Shown here: positions 1-18,354 of the stretch, piece after piece
How the letters are laid out: each line of letters opens with the position of its first letter
How positions within the stretch are numbered: position 1 is the stretch's first letter
Assembly: GCF_037038585.1 (NCBI RefSeq)
Contig: NC_092525.1
Span: 24,634,867-24,698,866 of the forward strand
Length of the DNA: 64,000 nt
Direction of reading: 5' to 3'
Source of the DNA: Patagioenas fasciata
Taxonomy: Eukaryota > Chordata > Aves > Columbiformes > Columbidae
The notes under the pieces: generated by a model
What the model was told of the DNA's origin: nothing
Seen by the model: only the letters and a program-made list of their open reading frames with translations
Databases searched by the model: none
Position numbers and translations under genes: made by a program

Positions 1-732
1 CCAAGCGCGCTCCCAGCCCACTGCAAACGCAGATGTTCTCCCCTGCCCCGTACGTGCTTATCCCGCTCTCTGGCAGAGGCCGACATGTGTCCTGGGCCAC
101 AGGAGGGGTCCCGCTACACAGCCCGCCGGACACTCTCGGCCCTGGGAGCGGCAGGCCCGCGCCACGGCGGGCAGCCCGCGGGGAGCTCGGGGCCGTCTCG
201 CTCTCCCCAGCCGGGAGGCGGCCGCTGCCAGCAGTGCCCGGAGCCGGCTGCGGGGCTGCCCGGCGTTGCACAGCGCGGAGCATCGGGAGCTGAGAGCACG
301 GCCCGAGGCCGGGACAGCCGCACAGAAGTCACGGGAGACACGGTCACTCCCACCCGCGCCCCCAACAGCCACACTGCCGCTTCCACGGGAGCTCGTTCTG
401 CGCCGCTCTCGCCCGCTGCGGGTGCGCTCCCTTCATCGGCGCGGGCTGGCGGGGCTCGCCGGGCCCCGGCCTGGGTCTCCCATCAGTCGCGCCCCGCGTC
501 CCCTTGCCCGGCCGGGCCGCAGCCATGCCGCAGTCGCGCTCAACCTTCCGGGGCTCCGCACCCTTCAGCTAAGCTCCGGGCAGCGCCCCACTGGACGCGA
601 TGGGAGGGTCGGCCTGGCACCCGCATGGGACCAACCGCAGTCCCGCCGCAGCCGCCAGCGGGGCCGCGGCCTCAGAGCCGCCCTGCCAGCCCAGCGGCGT
701 GACCGCAGCGCCCGCTCCCACGTCCCCCTCAC
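1..732 (-). other. UCHL5: UCHL5 intron 1 (start)
   Basis: GC-rich sequence following the UCHL5 exon 1 donor. Many overlapping open frames exist on both strands, but that is expected at this base composition. None resembles a known protein and no repeat is evident. The intron runs off the window edge. Confidence 0.7.
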
Positions 733-814
733 CGAAGCCCTTGATGAGCTCCGTAAAGACGCCCGGGTCGCTCTCCATGAGGCACCACTCGCCGGCGCTG
801 CTCCCCCCCGACAT
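733..814 (-). CDS. UCHL5: UCHL5 exon 1 (N-terminal coding part only)
   Basis: Ubiquitin C-terminal hydrolase L5 (UCH37), a cysteine deubiquitinase that works on the 19S proteasome through RPN13 and in the INO80 complex. Only the first coding exon is present: 27 codons plus one base. After a short variable start it reads AGEWCLMESDPGVFTELIKG, which is essentially the mammalian N-terminus and the entry to the UCH fold. The exon ends at a consensus donor (TTCG|GTGAGG), leaving a split Gly codon, as in the human gene. The start ATG lies in the shared CpG island. The catalytic Cys/His residues are in later exons outside the window, past position 1. The upstream minus-strand sequence from 815 to about 900 is presumed 5' UTR. 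Confidence 0.93.
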
Positions 815-3421
815 GGCGACGGCCCGCGCGCTCCCTCAGGCTGGGACCGCCGCCGGCCAGCTGAGCTGCGAGGCCCACGCACGCCGCTCCCTTCCCGGCA
901 GGCCCCGCGGCCCACGCCGCGCCTGTCATCTCTATGGTGAGGCGGGGCGGGAGCAGGAAGCGGCGGCAGGGACTAGATCCGGGGCAGCCGTTGCTGCCGC
1001 CGGCGGCACCGCCGCGGCCGCGGAGGGGCCGTGCCTCCGCCTCGCGGCTCCGCTCCTGTGGTGGCTGAGGGGCGGCGGACGGAGGAAACCTCCTGTCCCG
1101 CGGCAGGAAGCTGCCTCGGCCCAGCGGCCCCGCTCCATCCGGGCACTGCGGTGCGGGGGCGGTGGGCGCGGCCCCATCCGGGTCCCGGGGATGCTGTCGG
1201 GGCGCCGGCGGGGCGGGGCTGCGGGAGACGCGGAGCCTTCGGCGGCCGGAGCGGGACCTGCCGTGCCTGCCCCCCGCGCCCGGAGCCGGCTCCACCACCG
1301 CCCCGGCTGCCCTCCCCACCGCAGCTCCCCGGGGCTGCACCACTACTCGGCGTTGGAGGCCGTGCTAGCCCGGGCAGGCCCTGCCCCGCGGCCCCTCCCA
1401 GGCCGCGGCCTCGCAGGCAAGTCGCGCCTCCCGAGGGAGCGCTGAGGGTGGGGGGCGCGAGCCCGTCCCGGGCGGGCAACCCGCGGTGCGGTGGGTGTGC
1501 GGGCTCACTCTCAGGGTCAGCCCCGACGGGGGCGGGTGGCCTCTGCGGCGGGGTTGACACGGCTGCGGAGGGAATCCCAAGGGGCCGTGTCTGTCCGTGG
1601 GTATCTCCTGCTGGCACCTGCGCCTGAGGGGATTAGCGGGCCTGTCCTTTGGGGTTGCTTCTCAGCTTACTCATCACTTGTATTTATTTTCTTTATGGAG
1701 ACTCACAGCTACACTCACAGGTTGTCAAGTATCAACTTAAGATGCTGTTTTCTCCAGTCAGTACATTTTTATTAAGCAAATTCTGCGGTAGAATTTTTTG
1801 ACCAAGTGTGTGGTTCTCATAGTGTTGTATTTCCTGTGCTGTCATCACACTGGTCATCGTGGCATTTGTGAGCTGGAGAATGTTCTGCTACTATTCCTGT
1901 TTAGATAGAGATGCTTCTTTTCTGAAGCATGAAGACTTACGTTATTGTCAGAGCTCTGCTGTAGTGCAGATATATTGTTACAAGCATATTTCAGAGTGAT
2001 GGTTATCGTTTCTGTTCAATAAACTAGGAGACGTTATTTATCATCTTCAGTTTGATACATAAAAAAAATTTTGAGAGCAGAATGGGAGAATGCAGTTTCT
2101 TATAGAATAAAGTACATATAGTTTTGAAGTATTTGAAGACAATTTAAAGCGTTTTTAAGATGTCAGTACACTTTTATCATAAAAGATCTGACTTTCTCAA
2201 AGGTTATTTCCATATGTTTTCACTACAAAGTTTGCTTCATCTTAGTTAAAATAGTAGTTAAATTTAAGAATTTAACTTAAAACTGTGGTTCTATTAAAAC
2301 TTTGTGCTTTTTCTATTTTTTTTATATGAGCCTGAAACTTGTACTGTCAGACAATTCTTAGGAAAACTGGGAGTGAATTGTAAAAGTCATAGAGAATAAC
2401 AAAGGTTAACCTGTAAAACTCAGTCATGTTGTGGTACAGCAATATAAAGGTATTGACTTACTGATCAAGATGTGAGTGCTGTATAGGCTGTTTCAGACCA
2501 GTCAAAGCCGTATTTTACTTATAGATAATTTAACAGGTGTTTGGAATATATATAAAAAAAAATCCCGTAATGTGTTTTCTCTTTCATTAATAATGATGAG
2601 CAACCATGAATTGTAGCTCAGCAATTTTTGTTATGAAGCATCTAGTCTGTGACTATCAAGGCTTTTTGTGGTGTTGTTTGCATTCAAGTAACTCAGAAAC
2701 TGGAAATGCTTATGGAGTCAAAATACAGTTCATAAATCCTCTGTGAGTGAAGTTCAAGTTCACCACTGCAGGTGAAGAGTAGAGTTATGGTAGAGTGTAC
2801 ATTAGGTGCATGTTTGCCTTTATCCATTTGTGAGGGTGAAGGTTTATGTGTTGTACAGATGTTAAAGGCGAAAATAATCTTGAGGTCTGGGCAGAGGAAA
2901 GGGACTGATTAGAGGGAGGGAACAGCTTTGCAAATTTGTAAGGTTGAAATGTGAAATGAGTTAAAAATGGCTGACATGATTTAAATAACTCAACACTGAG
3001 TAAGTGCTTTTCCAATAGACCCTGGTGAAGTTTAAATTTCATACTTCTGGTGTGGCTGGTTTGTGGTGAGAACACTGGTTTGCATCAGCTATTGCAGATT
3101 TCAAGGGTAATTTTAAAAATATAGATTTATTTGAATTTACAATTTGTGTTGGTTTGAAGCTTCTTTTAACTCTGAGGCAGCAATAAGTACTTTGAGATAA
3201 GTCTGTTTTGTATCCTAGATTGCTTATCAGAAGACATTAATGGCTTTATTGAATGTTTCAGAACACTTGTAGATATTTTTAATAGGATAAGTACTGCAGA
3301 TAATTCGTTCCATTGTGAAATGCTATGTTCCATCTGAGAAGAAGACTTTGAGGGCTGAGTGAAAATGAAGCTTTACAAAAGGTGGAAATTGTACCAGCCT
3401 GTGTCTTTGTAGCTCATAGTA

Positions 3422-3499
3422 CAGGGTGTTTCAAAAAGATGGACCCAGTTTCAAAAAAACAGTGATTTCAAATTGCGTCCATCTTTTTGAAACACCCTG
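3422..3499. mobile_element. Tc1/mariner-type MITE with perfect 23-bp terminal inverted repeats
   Basis: Bases 3422-3444 (starting CAGGGTGTTTCAAAAAGATG) and 3477-3499 are exact reverse complements over 23 bp, separated by 32 bp. A TA dinucleotide flanks each end (3420-3421 and 3500-3501), which is the target-site duplication of Tc1/mariner transposons. There is no coding capacity, so this is a non-autonomous miniature copy. Perfect identity of the arms suggests either recent insertion or hairpin gene conversion. The subfamily was not identified. Confidence 0.8.
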
Positions 3500-5486
3500 T
3501 ATGTTCCTAAAAAGAACTTAGAGAGCTAAACTTCAAAAAACCTAGAAATAGCTTCAGAAAAGCTAGATGTGTACATTTACAACTATCTTTTAAAATATGG
3601 ATGTTTGTGTCAGATGCTTGTCGATGCACATACCCCTTTTCAATGCTAAGAGTCTGTACAAAAGTCTACTCCATGCAAAACGAAATAAAAATTATCCATT
3701 ATTAAGTAAGTTAGGCTTGTTATATGGTGTAATAGAGAAGTACAGCAGGAGAATTTTTTTCTCTGATGATTAGCTCTAAACTTCTTTAATACAATAGAGT
3801 TAACATGATACTGCATATTCACACGTAACAATGAAGTAGAAACTGTTTGCCTTTCAGGATGTTACCTTTGGAAATACTGATAATGTGTTACAGTATTTTA
3901 TAAACAAATCTAGATTTCAGATCAGATAAATATTATTTAAAATTTTGGAAATGTTATAATTACTTCATTTCGGATTTGTTCCCATACTTGGCATAGATAA
4001 CTTGTATTAGTGACTAAAAAACTAAGCATGTGAGGACAAGTTGCACTCTTCAAGTGAGAATTAAAAACGAAATGGACATATTAGATGGAACCTGTGCAAA
4101 TGGAAAAATGTAGGAAAAAGCTCTAAAATACTGAAAGCAGTGCTGGTATTTCTTAATATAATCAGCAGAGTGTGGTCATAAATACTTTGTTTAATGAAAG
4201 GCATGGTCCTTCCAGGTCAGTTTAAGTCTTGATAATCCATAGGTGACTAGAAGGAGTTTGCCCACTAGCCTTATTTTAATGTAGTAATACTTACTATAGC
4301 AAAGTATGAAAGACGCAACAAGAAATTATTCTCAAGATTTCATATATATATATGGACATCTGGTTACTCACACATGATCCTGCATGCTTCCCATTCTTAT
4401 TTTTGCTTCAAGATAGTGGTGTTTTTCAGTGTTTTCCACGTAATTTTTTTTTCTAATAAATAAACTAAAGGATAGTGACAGTGATTTCAGGATTTTTTTT
4501 TTTGTTTGGGTTTTTTATGTTTATTATGAAAGGTTACCTACAATTTAGTAAAACCAACTGATTGAAAAGTTTTGAAATAAAATGCATTTTGACAATAAAA
4601 CATACTAGTATGCTATTAGTGCATTGCAAATGCCACCATTGTTATTTTCAGTGTATTTGCATGCTTCAGATGACAGTGAAAAAGTCAGCTCAAGCATGAT
4701 GTGTGTGTAAATTGGTTTGGCAGGAAACATGATTAGAATATTTAAGCACTAAGAAAAATAGCTGGGCACTGGTGCTCTGCATAATACGGGGAAGAAATTT
4801 CTTAGCTGTTTTTTGACCGAAACCTGCATTTTAAAACCAGGCATCAGCATGTGGCTTCTATTTTTACAATTTTAGCAGTATATAGAATATAATGGGAGCA
4901 GTGCTGACTGTTAATTAATTCTGGATGCAGACAGCACAGTTGTTTGTAAATCAGTATGTTACTTAGCTGAACTGGGGAAGAAAAATCTCTGTCTGGATTA
5001 GTGACATGTATTTGTTCTAGCTTATCCTGAGAAATGAAGCAAAATGGCTTTTATCTTCCGTAACCAAAGAAGCACGACAAAAGTTGATATCTGCAATACC
5101 TAATAATTGTCAAGTGGATTTCTTGGAAATGTCACTCGTGTGTGCATATTTTAAGATCTGTATACAGTTTGATGGATTAGATTATTTGTGCTTTTTTTGT
5201 TTGTTTAAATGGGACCTCTTGGTGCTATTTGGTGTCTTTTTGTTGTTTTGTGAGAACTGAGAAAACGGAATTTATTGTTGGCATATTAATGTTTTGGAGA
5301 TAGTGGTGATCATGATGAATTTTCTTACCCTGCTGATTTAATTTCAACTACATTTATTTCAGTTTAAATGTTATGGCTTGGATGTTACCATGCTAGATGT
5401 TCTACAAGTAAGTGCAGTGTTGTTGCCTACTGCTGAACTCTCTTGCAACTTGAGAGTATATAAAGATCTGAAATCCTGTGAATTTT

Positions 5487-5590
5487 AATGATGTTTTTTT
5501 GTTTGGTTGGTTTTTTGTTTGTTTGTGGTTTTGTTTGTTTGGTTTTTTGTTTGTTTGTTTGCGGGTTTTTGTTTGTTTTGTTTTGTTTTT
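5487..5590. repeat. T/G-rich simple repeat (TTTG)n
   Basis: Roughly 100 bp of imperfect TTTG and TTTGG units on the plus strand within RO60 intron 1. The hydrophobic small ORF that reads through it is a product of the low-complexity sequence and is not a gene. Confidence 0.8.
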
Positions 5591-6252
5591 CTTCGTAACT
5601 CCAAATATAAAGCAGTACAGAATTTGTTGTTATGTCTGTGTTATTTCTCGGTGTCTCTCGAAACAGCAGCCTGAGTCTGCAGTAAAGATAATTTTTTTTC
5701 TTGAGCTATTGTCAGTTGTTGAAAAGCTGTTGTCTAAGCCTCACTGAAGCCCACCATATTTAACCTCTCGCACAGTCTTCAGACTTAACAGTTTTCAGTA
5801 TTTCAATGGTTTCTTTTAGCATTGTGTTTCTTCATTTGGTCAATATTACCAGTTCTTCAGCAAAATACAGTAGGGCAAGATCTGAGTTTTGAGCAATTTA
5901 GTATGCAACAAAACCTACCCAAGAAAGTGGTGTAATGTGGTAGTGGCAAATGGGCATAGCACCAGCAATGTTTTCTGTGTACCACTTACTGAGGTTAAGT
6001 AGTTTTTAAGTTGGCTTGAAGGAAGTAAATTTGTCACCACTGTAACACAGAGATTTTCTTGTTTTCTTGTTTCTTTTCCCCTAATATGTATTGTTGCACA
6101 TTTATTAAATCTATGAAGTAAAAATTACAACTGTATAGTCAAGATACATTTACTTTATTAAGAAGTGATAAAAGAGTACAGTCATCAGGTTTTCACAATA
6201 GTTCTTAATAAACTTCATTATTCTTTTAACAGGCCTCTTGGACGTGTAAACA

Positions 6253-12378
<6,126 letters not shown>

Positions 12379-15300
12379 TTTTCCAGGCATCTTGCTCCTC
12401 CCAGTGGGTCCATTGCTGGCAACAGACTTCACCCTGGGAACTCGCAGCCAAATGTACTGTATTAGAATATGGCACATTATACACATATCAGAATGTTAAC
12501 TTTTTGTGAAGGGAAAACAAGAAAAACAGATAAGGAATCTCTTTTCTCTTTTTTCCTGTTGCACACAACTTAAAATAACAGTGGGAAGTTTGCTAAAAGT
12601 AGCTACAGGGTTGGCTTTCATTTATAATAGATAATAAATACTGAGAGATTTTTAATTTTTCCCCCCACCATTGTTGTGGAATGCTTGTTTGCAAGAATAA
12701 ATTGATGGGTTATTCTTAGGATAGAGCAGGGAAAAAAAGTGGGTTTAGTATTTTTAATAATGTTGGTTTAACAGCAGCTTTGTTGAGAGGAAATTTTCTT
12801 TGGACTTCTTAAAGTCTTTATATTTTTAATTACTAAGGTTCAACAGTTTCCATTGTTACACTTCAAATCTACAAAAGAAGTATTTTCTGGCACACGTGAG
12901 ACCATGTGACTGTGATACAGTATAAAAGTTGGTGAAATTTTATACTGATAAAACTGAAAGTGGAAGAGCTCATGCTGATCTTTTTCTGTCTAGATTATGG
13001 TCTAGGTTTTCAGGCGTAAAGTGTAATTAATGCTCTTTAGATAAATTGAGGGGCAGTTTCAATGCAGTTTCAGAAGCACTATTTTAGAACTAATATGCTT
13101 TACCGGAAGTTGTAAAAAATGGTTTTAGTAGAAAAAGATCTTGGAAATGCCTAGGAAGCTGCACTGAGTCCACATTATAACTTCAGGAAGCGTCAGCACA
13201 CTTTCAGTGAGAAAAATCAACAAGTGCATGTGTCTTGGGTGGCTTTTGAAAGCTGAACAGTAACAACCAGAAACGAATAGCTACATTTTTTTCAAAACAA
13301 TGTATTCAGTAATACAGAAACAATCTTCCTAACAGGAGAGTGTTTCATTTTTTAGAACCTTTTTGTAGATAAACGCTACTTCTGTTTTCTTAAATTAATT
13401 CAAGCTAACATTTTTTCAAAACTACCTCTGGTTTATAGTGACCAATTCTTAAAAACTTCTATTAAATGTACAGTTGCTTCCTTCATGTTCTCAAAATCTT
13501 GTTTAGGAAGTGATTGAAACTGGATTTTTTTTTTCAGTCTAATAGTAGGAGTGTGAATAAATAAGGATAAAGCTAGCAAATATCACTTTGGAACAGGAAT
13601 TGATCACAATTCATGTGTATATGTATTTAATTCTGTGTGTGTGTTTTTTATATATGTGTGCATGGGGGGAAGTTAAAAGATCTCTTTAGTAGATCACAAT
13701 CTTAGAAGATGAAAAAGGGTTTTTAGTGATGCTTTTACAACTTCCCCTAAGACAAATGTATGTCAGCCTCTTTTATGCTAATTCTGGCTGATGAATTTGA
13801 TGGCAATGAATTTGATGTTAATTTGAAAATAATCATTATTTATAAAAATAACCCAGTTGTGGTAAATGATATGTAAGACCATATTTTTCTGCCTAAAACC
13901 CAAGCTTTTAAATGTGAAATTCAAGTTCATGTTATACTTTTGATACTACGCTTTTCATTACGCCTCTAACGTATCGATTATCATTTCAAAGCTTGCATTC
14001 TGTAGGTTGGATATCTCTTTTGGTGCTAAAACTTGAGGTTACGTGTTATTGACAGTATTCTGCTACATACTTTAATGAACACATGAAGACAGTGAGGGAA
14101 GCTTTTTCTGACATTAAAATCATGGCTTAAAGAACTGATGGTAGGACAGTTACCTTTCAGTGGACACAAATGTAGTTACTCCTGAATTATCACTGCTCCT
14201 ATGATTCAGCTCTGATAGGATCCTTGGAGAATATGGGATTGCCACCAGCTTGCCAGGTGACATCTAGAAAAAACAAGTGTTCCTACAACAGCTGAGACAT
14301 AGCACTTTGAGTTGGAAAAAGATAATTACCTATTTTATGAAAAAATTCTTACCACTTTTAGTCTCCTTTCTAAATAAACCCCATGAATATGGGGAGTAAC
14401 CTCTTTTACTCAATATATTTCAAGTAAATGCACTGATGTTTTGGAGTTGGTTTTGGTGGTTACGTGTTTTTAATTGCACAGTAGTCAAAACATCTGACTA
14501 GGTGTTTCTTCTAAGCTAGCAGTGTTGAAAATGACTGATAGATAAGTATCTTTTACAAGTACTTTTTCTTATTTGGAGTAGTATTTGTGAAGTAATAGAA
14601 ATATTTTGGACTAAAAATAAAATAAAAACTTAAGTATTTCAAGTAACTTTATGCAGCTAATTGCATAAATTTACTGCAAGTAAAAGATTAGACTAGTTAC
14701 TAACAGGTTGAATGAGTGGTTTTAGTAGTGTTGCATCTTTGAAAGCAGGCCAGTTTAAAATTCAGTTCCTCGAATTAGGGTGTAAGTGAAGGTGAACTTT
14801 TCAGTAGAACTTAGAGAAGATGTAGCTCCCTGTATCTATTGACACTGGATGGCTGTGCACCATGTTAAAGGTAGTTGTCCATGCTGGAGGATGTAATATG
14901 CTCCTAAACATTTGCCATATCTCTGTGCTAAAAAGATCTTGTTAGAAATAGAATATTCTAAGTGGTTTGGTTATCTGCTGTAAAACTTGCACCCATGAGA
15001 TCAGCTTGACATCTGCTCCTTTAAGATTTTCACAGAGAGGGGAAGCTGAAGTTAATGCAGAGAGCTGAAACTTTGTAGTGTTGTGACCTTTGTTTCTCCT
15101 GTTTTCAGTTTGCTTTTGTTATTATCTCACAGTAAGGGCCTTAGAATAATGATGCTGCATATTCCTTTTCCATAGGCTGGATCTTTCATCTGCCCACATA
15201 GTGAATTTTAGGGGACAGCATAACTAATTTGCCATAACACAAATTTGTCCTGATTTTAGTCTTTAGTTACTAAGCTGATAGTTTCCAATTTGATAACTGG

Positions 15301-17816
15301 ACATGTAAAGTGGCAATAATTACTGTAATGTTAAAAAAAAAAAAAAACAGTAAGTGAGCTAAGGCAGAGTTGCTAAGCTTAAGCATTAGTTCAGTATACA
15401 ATGAATGACCTCCCCTTTCACCAAAGAGGAGACATGGACTTTTTCAAATTAATAGTGTTGTTTGCATTGGAGGAACACTTCACAGTATCACAGTATGTTT
15501 GGGATTGGAAGGGACCTCAAAAGATCATCTAGTCCAATCCCCCACTTTGACTAACAAAATAAAAATGGGGCTATAATTGTGCACTGCAGTGTACCAGTAA
15601 AAATGGAACAGGGACAAGTTAGTTAAGTTTATTCACAACATTAATTAAAAAAAAAAAGGTCTAAACGCAGAGTGCAGCTGCAGACTGGGTTAATGCAGGT
15701 TTCCTGATGTCTGACAGAATTAATAGGCTTTCAGTTGGGCTGCCCTGTGACCCCCTCCCAATTCTTAAGTAGTAGACTATTAGGTCTAAGATTACAATGT
15801 TCAGGCACTTTAGCATCAGAAAGAACAAAAGGATGTAATGGTTGGAAGCACAGGGGAGGTAAAACATTCTTGTGTAATGAAGGACCATAAGGGATGAAGG
15901 TTAAGGTCAAGTTTCTTCATGGAACGGATACGATCAAGAATGTGAAGAGGGCAGAAGGCACTCAAGATTTCTTAAAAATCACGCAATACATACATCAGCA
16001 CTGTGTAATAAATTGGATAGACAGTAATAATTTTGCTGAGAAATAGAGTTTTGTGTCAGGAGTTTAAGACCTGTAGCAAAGAGGAGGAGAATTTGGGCTT
16101 CTCGTAGAATTAGGTGACAGACAAAATACAGGGGCTTACCTACTTTCCTTTGTGTTTAAAAAAGTGAAGTCTAAAAGTAGGTGTGAATCTGAAGTCCGCA
16201 GGGCTGGTCTAAGTGCCCACTATGTGGAGGCCACTAAAAGCTGGCGCTAAAATATCTTGCTGCTTAAAATCCCTCTTAAAACTGTTTGTTAAACATAAAT
16301 CATTAGGGCGGTTGTGTTGTTCTTTTTTGTTGTTGTTTAGTTGGGGCCCATAAATGGGCATGGCTTTAAAAGGCTGTTCGATGAACTATATATTCTTGGC
16401 TTAAAAAGTACACCAGCAATTTTGGAAATGTGTTTTAATAATGGCTCTGTCTGTAAAAACACTAAGGAAATCTCTGCAAAATGCTGTTCTGCTCAACCAC
16501 ATACCTAACTGAAAGCCACCGTACCAGAAGCATTAGAATTGCTTCCGTTTATTTTGTTTCTTGTCTTACCGGTTTGCTTTGCCCTTCCCTCTCTCTGTTA
16601 ATATTAGCTTTTTTTCTCCTTTCTCAGCTCCTTGTCACCTTAAACCTGTACTTGAATCTCTTTTCACGTACAAGCTCTCATCCATTCCTTTTTTTTTTCC
16701 TCCCTCTGTTCTTCATTGAGTGTGCTGGCTTAGCTAAATAACCGATATGTGAACTGATGTAATAGTATTTATCTTAATTTTAAAAAATGGATAAATTGTT
16801 ACATTTCTTTGATTATATGAATATCTTACAAAACATTTAGTTTGCTGTATCTATCAGATCTTTGGTAAAACTTTGTGTAAAGATCAGTGACAAAAGTATT
16901 GCTTCTTTAAAAAAATCCAACATCTGCCTGTGAGTGGCTTTATTTTTATAAAATAACTGCTTAAAATTGGCTTTTCAAATTTAAAGCTTCTTTCTAGAGT
17001 TAGTTCAGGGGGTTGGAGCTTTCCATACTGTTGAATATTATCTAGCTACTGTAATATGCAGAAGTAGGGAAACATTTAAATTAATATTCTGGATAAACAA
17101 GCAGTTTCTTTGAAGTATTGATTAGACAAATGTTCAAAGAATAGGATGTAGAAGTAAGCCTAAGCAAAGAATCATTTGTCTTGCTTGCGCTTTTAATCTT
17201 TTTTGTAAGCATTTCATTGGTTTTGAGGTTTATTTTGTTATTTGCAATGTTTCACAGTGGACAAATATGCTGTAAGTAAGCTGTTTGTAATGACTATTAC
17301 TGCAATGGTAGAAACTTCATCTTGCCATGATACAGTGTCGTGTACAACATTGCTGAGTAAGAGTTATGGGGAAGGGTAAAACACTAGGACAGTGGATTAT
17401 GTATGTGCTACTTTGAGAGCTAAAATTTAAGCTTAGCTAATTTCAGCAGAAGGTGTGGTATCTTTTAATATGTGTGCTTACATTTGGATTTATAATTTTG
17501 ATACTGTAAATCGTGGTTTCTTTAGGTATTTCTGCATTCTGAATTTAAGTTTTAATATATAGATTTGCATATATATGTGGTATGTTGAGAACTTTTATAA
17601 ATGCTTCATTAACAAATAATGAACATAGAAAGCTGTTTTCCTAATGTTACCAGCTTCTTAGAGCTAAGCACAACTAGTTAAAAATGTCTTTTCTATTACA
17701 TTCGCCTATAAAAGTGCAGTTCTACTCTTTAAACGGAATTCTGTATAAAGCAGCAGCAGATGGGTGTGCTCAGAGCTCTGTCTGCTTAGTTAAATAACTT
17801 GATCTCTTATTTCCAG
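12379..17816 (+). other. RO60 3' UTR and downstream region
   Basis: AT-rich sequence after the RO60 stop. AATAAA signals at 12633-12638 and 12696-12701 are candidate polyadenylation sites, which would give a 3' UTR of about 0.3 kb. Further AATAAA motifs farther on (for example near 14618) allow longer ends. It includes the CR1 tip at 15481-15544 and an A-rich run near 15332. The ORFs here have no recognisable product. Confidence 0.6.
15481..15544 (-). mobile_element. CR1 LINE 3' terminal fragment
   Basis: The stretch GGGATTGGAAGGGACCTCAA followed by AGATCATCTAGTCCAATCCCC is the reverse complement of the well-known avian CR1 3' end. It is preceded by two copies of an octamer (CACAGTAT), the terminal microsatellite-like repeat of CR1. 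Only the last ~64 bp of the element is present, a severe 5' truncation typical of CR1. Confidence 0.85.
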
Positions 17817-17861
17817 CTTCACCCACTCCTTAGGAGCGTGGTGTTTAAGCTGGATGAGCAG
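17817..17861 (+). other. Possible unannotated coding exon A downstream of RO60
   Basis: A pyrimidine-rich acceptor (CTCTTATTTCCAG) ends at 17816. The 45 bases that follow translate as LHPLLRSVVFKLDEQ and end in CAG|GTACAT. A second, stronger donor (GTAAGT) lies 13 bases later at 17875. Joined at phase 0 to the block at 18864, the frame stays open. The product is not recognised. It could be an alternative 3' exon of RO60 or part of an undescribed transcript. No expression evidence is available here. Confidence 0.35.
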
Positions 17862-18058
17862 GTACATCTTAAGTGTAAGTACAGAATCTTTTAGTGGATA
17901 ATTTTTAACATTCACATCCCAGGGCAAGCATTATTGTAAGATAAACAGCTTCGTCCTGGAGACAACACTAAGTAAAATGTATGGAAAATTTTACTGAATA
18001 TTTTTGAGTCCCCCTTTATTTTTTTTTCCGAGAGTAGAACCACACTTTAACCACCATA

Positions 18059-18083
18059 TCATGTTTAAATAACTTAAACATGA
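18059..18083. repeat. Short inverted repeat (10-bp stem, 5-base loop)
   Basis: TCATGTTTAA and TTAAACATGA flank a five-base spacer. This is an AT-rich hairpin with no assigned role, close to the piggyBac-like element. Confidence 0.6.
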
Positions 18084-18206
18084 CATGGCTTTGTGCCATC
18101 CAGTAATGAAGGCACTGTCTTGCTGCTACTTTCTATGAAATGATACGAAACTAATGAGAAACTATTTGGATGGGGAGCCTTAATATGATTAAAAATAAAC
18201 AATTAA

Positions 18207-18354
18207 CCCTTTGAGTGCCTTAAGACATAACTTCTTTTATAATCGGGCACTCACTTGGACCTGCAGGCATACAACATCTTTTCTCAACTATTGGAATAGA
18301 ATATTGCCTTAAGTGACAGTGCCCTGGGATTTCTGAAACTTAGAACTCAAAGGG
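18207..18354. mobile_element. piggyBac-like MITE
   Basis: The left end CCCTTTGAGT follows TTAA (18203-18206). The right end ACTCAAAGGG is its exact reverse complement and is followed by TTAT (18355-18358), one base away from TTAA. TTAA target duplication and CCC-starting terminal repeats are hallmarks of piggyBac transposons. A sub-terminal inverted pair (GCCTTAAG near 18217 and CTTAAG/GGCA-type sequence near 18306-18312) adds support. The element is 148 bp with no coding capacity. Confidence 0.7.

Larger units (their letters stand above)
1..1640. promoter_or_regulatory. CpG island, shared UCHL5/RO60 bidirectional promoter
   Basis: The first 1.6 kb is very rich in G+C and CpG and drops abruptly into AT-rich DNA near 1650. 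It holds the start of UCHL5 on the minus strand (ATG at 814) and lies directly upstream of RO60 on the plus strand. Several GC boxes of the GGGGCGGG type are visible, for example near 942-950 and 1207-1216. No TATA box is evident, as is usual for housekeeping promoters. A good splice donor (ATG|GTGAGG) at 936/937 on the plus strand is a candidate end for a non-coding RO60 first exon, which would place the two transcription starts within about 100-200 bp. The head-to-head arrangement is known in mammals; the exact starts here are inferred. Confidence 0.75.
815..6252 (+). other. RO60: RO60 5' UTR and first intron
   Basis: About 5.4 kb between the promoter and the RO60 start codon. The first 0.8 kb is CpG island and the rest is AT-rich intron. 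A pyrimidine tract and AG at 6231-6232 open the first coding exon at 6233, so 6233-6252 is 5' UTR. The intron holds a 78-bp mariner-type miniature element at 3422-3499 and a T/G simple repeat near 5487-5590. No coding exon was seen. Confidence 0.7.

Noticed and set aside
1-1640. Many long ORFs on both strands of the first CpG island
   Set aside because: GC-rich sequence lacks stop codons by chance. Only the UCHL5 exon matches a known protein.
5478-5747. 89-codon Phe/Val/Cys-rich ORF
   Set aside because: It reads through a TTTG simple repeat; low complexity explains it.
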